9,612 bases of DNA from NCBI GenBank assembly GCA_019313735.1, contig JAFDAR010000024.1, positions 1-9,612 on the forward strand, given 5' to 3'. The position numbers were made by a program, and so were the translations under genes. Below, piece after piece: positions 5,857 to 9,612 of this stretch; position 1 is the first letter of the stretch, and the number at the start of each line of letters is the position of its first letter. Below the pieces are notes generated by a model. That model saw only the letters and a program-made list of their open reading frames with translations, did not search any database and was not told the origin of the DNA. This stretch comes from Deltaproteobacteria bacterium. GTDB taxonomy: Bacteria; Desulfobacterota; Syntrophia; Syntrophales; UBA2210.

Positions 5857-6644
5857 AATAACCTCCATCCTGAAATATCCTCATTCGTGCCCTTTCTCGC
5901 AAGCGCTTGTAACGCCAACTCGTATATGCTAGAAGTCTTTCCAGGTATCCTAGAGACTGATCGGGCGGAAACTTTCCCGTACAGAGATAAGCAGCGCCAA
6001 TGCAGATCTGACAGAGGCAGTTGAGAAATGGCGGATCGCGATCTCTCACAAGAATCCATTAAGTATCTCTTTATTGATGACTCTGTTGGGATTTGGGCAA
6101 TAAGGGAAAATACATGGTTTAGCTCTGCACTTTTCAAACCGTATTCAATGGTCTGGCCCGATCAGCTTACGTGAAAACTTGTATTTGCTATCAATAGAAA
6201 TGGTATTGAGAAAATATTAATGAAACCGGTCTTTTGTACACCTACGAGTCCTCAAAATCGTTTCAGGAAAAAAATTGTACCGCTTGGACTCTTCACAAAA
6301 TGAGGTATATGAATGACTCTGTTGATTTAATGCCAAATTCAGCGATTTTTGCAAAATGGGACGCTCTAACTATCTGAAATTATTGGCAGCGAAAAATAAC
6401 TTTTTCATAATATCGTACTAAATAAGCAGAGTCATGAATAATTTTTGTTCGTACAGTAAGCAGATATATGCACTTCAAAAATTGACATCCGAGTGGCGAT
6501 ATGTAAACCCTGTCTTGATTCTGGGGGTTTTGTAAGATTATCAAGATATATCGAGTTTTCTGATTGAAAGGTAATGCACGATATGTTGATCAAAGATTGA
6601 GCGGAGAGAAGCTTTGATCTCAACTATCCCACGCAAAAAAACAG
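5856..6644. other. AT-rich region without a convincing gene
   Basis: Minus-strand frames exist at 5853-6137 (TTG start, ends at the element's TAG) and 5771-6049 (GTG start, runs into the element). Neither resembles a known family and they overlap each other in different frames, so decayed coding sequence is possible but unproven. ATGACTCTGTTG occurs twice (6077-6088 and 6313-6324), and CAGAGTCAT (6427-6435) is inverted relative to it. GATCAAAG/CTTTGATC (6588-6595, 6612-6619) can form a small hairpin downstream of the toxin gene, without a T-run. One copy of the flanking direct repeat lies at 6126-6182. Confidence 0.5.
6126..6182. repeat. Diverged direct repeat, copy 1 (coding-tail-like)
   Basis: Aligned by eye with 7893-7949 at a constant offset of 1767 bp; 34 of the first 41 positions agree, and similarity fades after that. 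On the minus strand, reading towards lower coordinates, a short open stretch from 6216 ends in KLIGPDH-stop (stop at 6145-6147) and is preceded by an in-frame TAA (6217-6219). Further scattered similarity to copy 2 (TTTCAGGAAAAA at 6261, CTCTTCACA near 6289) suggests a longer, decayed common sequence. It could be the tail of a lost gene, a dispersed repeat, or an element border. Confidence 0.6.
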
Positions 6645-7025
6645 TTACTTTTTAAAATGATTACAATAGCTTTTAATTCTTTCCATGTCTTCGTTTACCT
6701 TGTCATTTTTATGGTATATTTCAATTAACTCTAAGGCATCTTCATCTATATCATAGGAGTAAATGACCCTAATGCCACTCCGAACTCCTTTACCCTTCAA
6801 AGACCTGCAAGCAAACTTTGTTGCTTTGAAAATCTTCGGATTGTCAATTTCGGTACCTGTTATTTGAAATATACCCCTATTATCTACACCAAGTTTGTGG
6901 TAGAGATTCGTCTGTTTTTCAATAAATATCTTCAAATCGTCTTCTAGTGTTTTGTATCGTTTGACAAGTCTTTTAAGGTCTTTTTTGAACTCAGGGAGTC
7001 GAGAAATAGTATTAAATATCTTCAC
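6645..7025 (-). CDS. RelE/ParE-superfamily toxin-like protein
   Basis: The 126-residue, Lys-rich product has the size and pattern of a RelE/ParE/HigB-like toxin: an N-terminal helix pair (LPEFKKDLKRLVKRYKTLEDDL), then a beta-sheet region ending GIRVIYSYDIDEDALELIEIYHKND, the usual final strands of this fold. Members typically cleave mRNA at the ribosome or poison gyrase; which applies here cannot be read from the sequence. The start is GTG at 7025, with GAGGAG 5-6 nt upstream. It overlaps the end of the antitoxin gene by 14 nt, so translation is likely coupled with the antitoxin made first. The gene is visibly AT-richer than the trp operon, suggesting transfer. Superfamily call fairly sure; subtype unknown. 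Confidence 0.8.
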   Translation of the reverse strand: MKIFNTISRLPEFKKDLKRLVKRYKTLEDDLKIFIEKQTNLYHKLGVDNRGIFQITGTEIDNPKIFKATKFACRSLKGKGVRSGIRVIYSYDIDEDALELIEIYHKNDKVNEDMERIKSYCNHFKK

Positions 7026-7800
7026 CGTAGCTCCTCACTGAGTACGCTGGGGTTCTATAGAACACGGACTCGTACTCAATAATTCCTTGATCTTCAGTAG
7101 TGAGCCAGGGTACATCGTCGTGCGAGTAATCGCTTATTTGCGTTGCATTCATATCAGACAAGTGCTCGAGAACGTCATCAATCAACTTTATCTCGTGGGC
7201 TTTGAGTTTACTCAAGTCTGGAGCTCTCAACGCAATGTACCTAGTCTGTGGATACTTGAAATACTTTGTAGCAATTTTTGTCAAGTCTGTACCTTCCATT
7301 TCTTCAACTATTTTCAAAAACTCAATAGGGGTTGGGCCGTGGATATTCTTCTGGTAAGTAGCCCCGATTAATTGTTCTTCGTATTTCTCGTAAAAATTAA
7401 AATCGATGAAGTAGAGTAGTTTATAGATTACCGTCTCACCAACGTTCGTTTTAGAACCCACCTTATTGAGAAGATAGAGCAGTACCTCTTTGAACTTTTC
7501 TACATTTTTTTGTGGAACACTGATCCTCGTTTCTTGTTTGTCTGAAGTCTTTTTCTTGATAGCATCAGCAAATACTATTTCAAAATCTTTTTTTAAGTCG
7601 AGAAGCACATCGGTTGATATGTTGAATGTATTTGATAGTTTAGCAAGTTCCTCCGCGGTTATTTTTCGATTCCCCTTTTCCATTTGAGACAGTGAAACGC
7701 GGTGTATGTCAAGCAATCTGCCCAAATCCTCTTGGGAAAAATTTGCTTTTTCACGCATTTTTTTAATTCTTTCACCTAAAGCCTTATAGAAAGTATTCAT
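7012..7800 (-). CDS. Antitoxin-like XRE HTH protein with Panacea (DUF4065/SocA-type) domain
   Basis: The 262-residue protein begins with an XRE/Cro helix-turn-helix (about residues 5-62: LGERIKKMREKANFSQEDLG, then RVSLSQMEKGNRKIT and ISTDVLL). After a charged linker comes a Panacea/DUF4065 domain (about 108-240) with its hallmarks KLLYFIDFNFYEKY, a central HGPTP motif and the late SHDDVPW motif. Panacea proteins are known antitoxins paired with many unrelated toxins. Here the HTH presumably autoregulates the operon and the Panacea part neutralises the overlapping RelE-like toxin. Start ATG at 7800 has GGAGG (7808-7812) 7 nt upstream. Antitoxin-first order with a 14-nt overlap fits a type II pair. 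Pairing by neighbourhood is inference. Confidence 0.85.
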   Translation of the reverse strand: MNTFYKALGERIKKMREKANFSQEDLGRLLDIHRVSLSQMEKGNRKITAEELAKLSNTFNISTDVLLDLKKDFEIVFADAIKKKTSDKQETRISVPQKNVEKFKEVLLYLLNKVGSKTNVGETVIYKLLYFIDFNFYEKYEEQLIGATYQKNIHGPTPIEFLKIVEEMEGTDLTKIATKYFKYPQTRYIALRAPDLSKLKAHEIKLIDDVLEHLSDMNATQISDYSHDDVPWLTTEDQGIIEYESVFYRTPAYSVRSYGEDI

Positions 7801-7818
7801 TTTTATTCCTCCATTGTA

Positions 7819-7826
7819 AGTCGACT
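7819..7826. promoter_or_regulatory. Candidate autoregulatory operator
   Basis: The 8-bp palindrome AGTCGACT lies at the predicted transcription start, between the -10 and the ribosome site of the antitoxin gene. A second imperfect pair, TGTAA/TTACA (7863-7867, 7875-7879), lies just upstream of the -35. Either could bind the XRE domain. This is inference from position only. Confidence 0.35.
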
Positions 7827-7828
7827 AA

Positions 7829-7857
7829 TATATATCCCATGAAAGATTATATGTCAA
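7829..7857 (-). promoter_or_regulatory. Promoter of the antitoxin-toxin operon
   Basis: On the minus strand TTGACA (7852-7857) and TATATA (7829-7834) are separated by 17 nt, a near-ideal sigma70 promoter. Predicted start near 7822 gives a leader of about 22 nt that contains GGAGG. Confidence 0.75.
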
Positions 7858-7892
7858 ACACTTGTAAGCTAATGTTACATAATTTATTAATA

Positions 7893-7949
7893 TGCACGTT
7901 TCACCCCACATTCAATGATCTGGTCCGATCAGCCACAGTGAAGCTTTGA
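7893..7949. repeat. Diverged direct repeat, copy 2 (coding-tail-like)
   Basis: Second copy of the repeat at 6126-6182, lying upstream of the antitoxin promoter. On the minus strand it reads ADFKASLWLIGPDH-stop (stop at 7912-7914), again interrupted upstream by an in-frame TAG (7969-7971). The last codons differ from copy 1 only at synonymous sites (GGA/GGG, GAT/GAC). Reading further upstream needs a frameshift. Between here and the umuD promoter (7950-8059) no gene was found. Confidence 0.6.
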
Positions 7950-8059
7950 AGTCTGCAGCATACTGATTCTATAGCTTCTTATTGCTTTCAGGAAAAACCC
8001 AACAAACACAGGAATCCAGATCCCTGCCTGGTATTCTCTTCCACAAACGGATTATCAGA

Positions 8060-8088
8060 TTGAAAAATCAAGAGATTCTCTATATATA
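8060..8088 (+). promoter_or_regulatory. umuDC promoter
   Basis: TTGAAA (8060-8065) and TATATA (8083-8088) are separated by 17 nt. The -10 lies inside the LexA-box-like site. The predicted transcription start falls at or within a base or two of the umuD ATG (8096), so the transcript may have almost no leader. Confidence 0.6.
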
Positions 8089-8093
8089 GACAG
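8078..8093. promoter_or_regulatory. LexA-box-like operator (SOS box)
   Basis: CTCTATATATAGACAG matches the enterobacterial LexA consensus CTGT-N8-ACAG with one change (CTCT for CTGT) and the typical alternating TA centre. It overlaps the -10 of the promoter and ends 2 nt before the umuD start, which would allow LexA to block transcription until DNA damage. The match to umuDC context makes it credible. Confidence 0.7.
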
Positions 8094-8095
8094 CC

Positions 8096-8521
8096 ATGAG
8101 AGTAAAGGCCATATACCAACCGGATCAAACAACGATATGCGAACGGCCCTTGTTTCTGGTTCCGGTCTCAGCAGGCTTTCCTTCTCCCGCGGAGGACTAC
8201 ATAGAAGGCAATCTGGATCTGAGCACATACCTTATCAAGCATCCTGCCGCGACGTTTTTTGTGAAGGTAAGCGGGAGCTCCATGATCGATGCGGGGATAC
8301 ATGACGGAGATATCTTGATTGTGGATCGTTCTCTCAAACCGGTCAACAAAAAAGTGGTCATAGCGGTCGTGAATGGAGAGCTGACCGTAAGAAGGATTCG
8401 TGTCACAAAGGACAAGGTTGTTCTGATATCTGAAAACAAGGATTACAAACCCCTTCAGGTCGAGGAGGAGATGGACTTTGAAGTATGGGGCGTTGTAACC
8501 AATGTAATCCATCCACTTTAA
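8096..8521 (+). CDS. umuD: UmuD-like Pol V accessory protein with altered catalytic dyad
   Basis: The 141-residue S24-family protein matches UmuD in length and order. The self-cleavage site is Ala26-Gly27 in SAGFPSPAEDY, and the catalytic Ser62 lies in SGSSMID. In E. coli UmuD the partner Lys97 lies in GEFTVKKL; the aligned stretch here is GELTVRRI (Arg99-Arg100), so the general-base Lys appears replaced by Arg. UmuD is normally trimmed by RecA-stimulated autocleavage to UmuD', which joins UmuC to form translesion DNA polymerase V. With Arg, cleavage may be lost or slowed. ATG 8096 has no Shine-Dalgarno sequence, and the predicted transcript starts about there; no better downstream start precedes the cleavage site. 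It is followed 16 nt later by umuC. Confidence 0.93.
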   Translation: MRVKAIYQPDQTTICERPLFLVPVSAGFPSPAEDYIEGNLDLSTYLIKHPAATFFVKVSGSSMIDAGIHDGDILIVDRSLKPVNKKVVIAVVNGELTVRRIRVTKDKVVLISENKDYKPLQVEEEMDFEVWGVVTNVIHPL

Positions 8522-8537
8522 TCTTATAGGATTGATG

Positions 8538-9612
8538 ATGACTCCCACCTTTGCACTTGTAGATTGCAATAATTTCTATGTTTCCTGTGAACGGGTGTTT
8601 AACCCCACGCTTATCGGAAAACCCGTAGTGGTGCTTTCCAATAATGATGGATGCGTTATCGCCAGATCAAATGAGGCCAAAGCTCTCGGCATCAGTATGG
8701 GTATCCCAGTATTCAAGATACGAGATACAATCAAGACCCATGGAGTTCACGTTTATTCATCCAATTATGCTCTCTATGGTGATATGTCGCAGAGGATAGT
8801 AGAAATTTTCTCGGACTTTACTCCCGATGTTGAAATTTATTCTATTGATGAAGCCTTCCTGGAACTGTCCGGGCTCAAAAGATCCAGTCTGGCTGATTAT
8901 GGGCGGTCTATACGGTCCACGGTACAGGCATGGACAGGTATCCCTGTTTCCGTCGGTATCGCGGAGACAAAAACCCTTGCAAAGATCGCCAACCGTATAG
9001 CCAAGAAATCCGAAAGAGCACATGGTGTTCTGGATCTGACCAGATCACCGTATCGGGACAGGGCCCTTGCAATCACAGAAGTGGAAGACATCTGGGGCGC
9101 CGGTATCAACAACGCCCTGGAGCTTCGCAATGCCCCCGATGGTCTCATAAAGAAGAAGATGGGGATTACGGGCATGAGGCTCCTCCAGGAGCTCAGAGGA
9201 GTTTCATGTTACCCTCTGGAGCAATCACCACCCTCTAAGAAAGAGATTGCCGTATCCAGAGCATTCAAAAATCCCCTTTTAGCACAAGCCGATATCTAAG
9301 AAAGAGATTGCCGTATCCAGAGCATTCAAAAATCCCCTTTTAGCACAAGCCGATATAAACGAAGCGGTAGCTGCTTACACATCCAGGGGGGCAGAGAAAT
9401 TAAGGAAGGCACTCCTTGAGGCGAATATACTTGTGGTGTTCCTCATGACAAACCCTTACAACAGGGAGTCCAGATACTTTAACATGAAAACCATCCGGCT
9501 TCCCTTCTCAACCAGCGACACCTCGGAACTTATCAAATATGCACACACAGGCCTCAACGAAATCTACAGAAAAGGTTACCTGTATAAAAAGGCAGGGGTT
9601 ATATTCAGAGAT
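8538..9612 (+). pseudogene. umuC: umuC (Pol V catalytic subunit), disrupted by a tandem duplication
   Basis: UmuC is the Y-family DNA polymerase subunit for error-prone translesion synthesis. The ATG at 8538 is favoured (AGG at 8528-8530, 7-nt spacing); ATG 8535 and TTG 8532 are in frame. Catalytic residues are present: Asp9 (ALVDCNNFY) and Asp104-Glu105 (YSIDEAF), plus the SNNDGCVIARS loop. A perfect 61-bp duplication (9234-9355) shifts the frame and creates TAA at 9297-9299 after 253 residues. Reading on from 9295 in the shifted frame restores a normal UmuC continuation (NEAVAAYTSRGAEKLR, then YKKAGVIFRD) to the window edge. Relative to E. coli UmuC, about 11 residues also seem missing after WGAG (186-189). 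Without repair it would encode only a truncated protein. Confidence 0.9.
9234..9355 (+). repeat. Perfect 61-bp tandem duplication inside umuC
   Basis: The sequence at 9234-9294 is repeated identically at 9295-9355; one more base (9356) also matches, giving 1-nt microhomology at the junction. Since 61 is not a multiple of three, it causes the umuC frameshift. The lack of any difference between copies suggests a very recent event or an assembly artefact. Confidence 0.97.

Noticed and set aside
5771..6049. Minus-strand ORF (GTG start, 92 codons) running into the miniature element
   Set aside because: It overlaps another minus-strand frame (5853-6137), matches no family I recognise, and its end is created by the inserted element; noted only as possible remnant.
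6432..6623. Minus-strand ORF of 63 codons downstream of the toxin gene
   Set aside because: No ribosome site, no recognisable family, and low-complexity AT-rich context.
6126..7949. CRISPR array or integron attC sites as explanation for the direct repeats
   Set aside because: Only two diverged copies 1.77 kb apart, no regular spacers, and no GTTRRRY core with matching inverse core seen.
8532..8540. TTG at 8532 as umuC start
   Set aside because: It is too close to the ribosome site; ATG 8538 has better spacing and matches the usual UmuC N-terminus.

Overview
The window looks like part of a Gram-negative chromosome. A Desulfobacterota/Syntrophales-type or other anaerobic proteobacterial host is a reasonable guess, but it rests only on protein flavour: a short, methanogen-like TrpC, and a RAM (Lrp/AsnC ligand-binding) domain of a type often seen as small free-standing proteins in such organisms. 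No rRNA or tRNA gene is present to settle it.

Region 1 (1-~5693) is a moderately GC-rich tryptophan locus. A partial minus-strand gene runs off the left edge (1-137). After an AT-rich spacer comes a promoter (444-473) and a textbook transcription attenuator: a 30-codon leader ORF with four consecutive Trp codons (513-605), mutually exclusive RNA hairpins and a rho-independent terminator (633-672). Then follow trpB, trpA, a trpD carrying an N-terminal RAM domain, trpC and trpF, all on the plus strand with overlaps or short gaps. Together they convert anthranilate to tryptophan. The enzyme that makes anthranilate (trpE/trpG) is not in the window. The operon's two amino-acid-sensing candidates are therefore the leader peptide and the RAM domain on TrpD.

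Region 2 (~5691-8095) is AT-rich accessory DNA. A 165-bp element with perfect 20-bp terminal inverted repeats, flanked by TA, sits exactly at the trpF stop codon and looks like a non-autonomous mariner/IS630-type miniature element. About 0.8 kb without a convincing gene follows. Next is a minus-strand toxin-antitoxin-like pair: an XRE-HTH/Panacea (DUF4065) antitoxin transcribed first from its own promoter, overlapping a RelE/ParE-superfamily toxin-like gene. The pair is bracketed by two diverged copies of a ~57-bp direct repeat, 1767 bp apart, each of which reads ...LIGPDH-stop on the minus strand.

Region 3 (8060-9612) is an SOS-mutagenesis operon, umuDC, with a LexA-box-like site over its -10 element. 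It appears to be decaying. UmuD keeps its cleavage site and catalytic Ser, but Arg stands where the catalytic Lys should be. umuC appears to lack about 11 residues just after its WGxG motif, and it is broken by a perfect 61-bp tandem duplication that shifts the frame; the rest of the gene is readable past the duplication to the window edge.

Most notable points: the RAM-TrpD fusion in an operon under Trp attenuation, the stop-codon-preserving miniature element at trpF, the repeat-bracketed Panacea module, and the multiply damaged umuDC.
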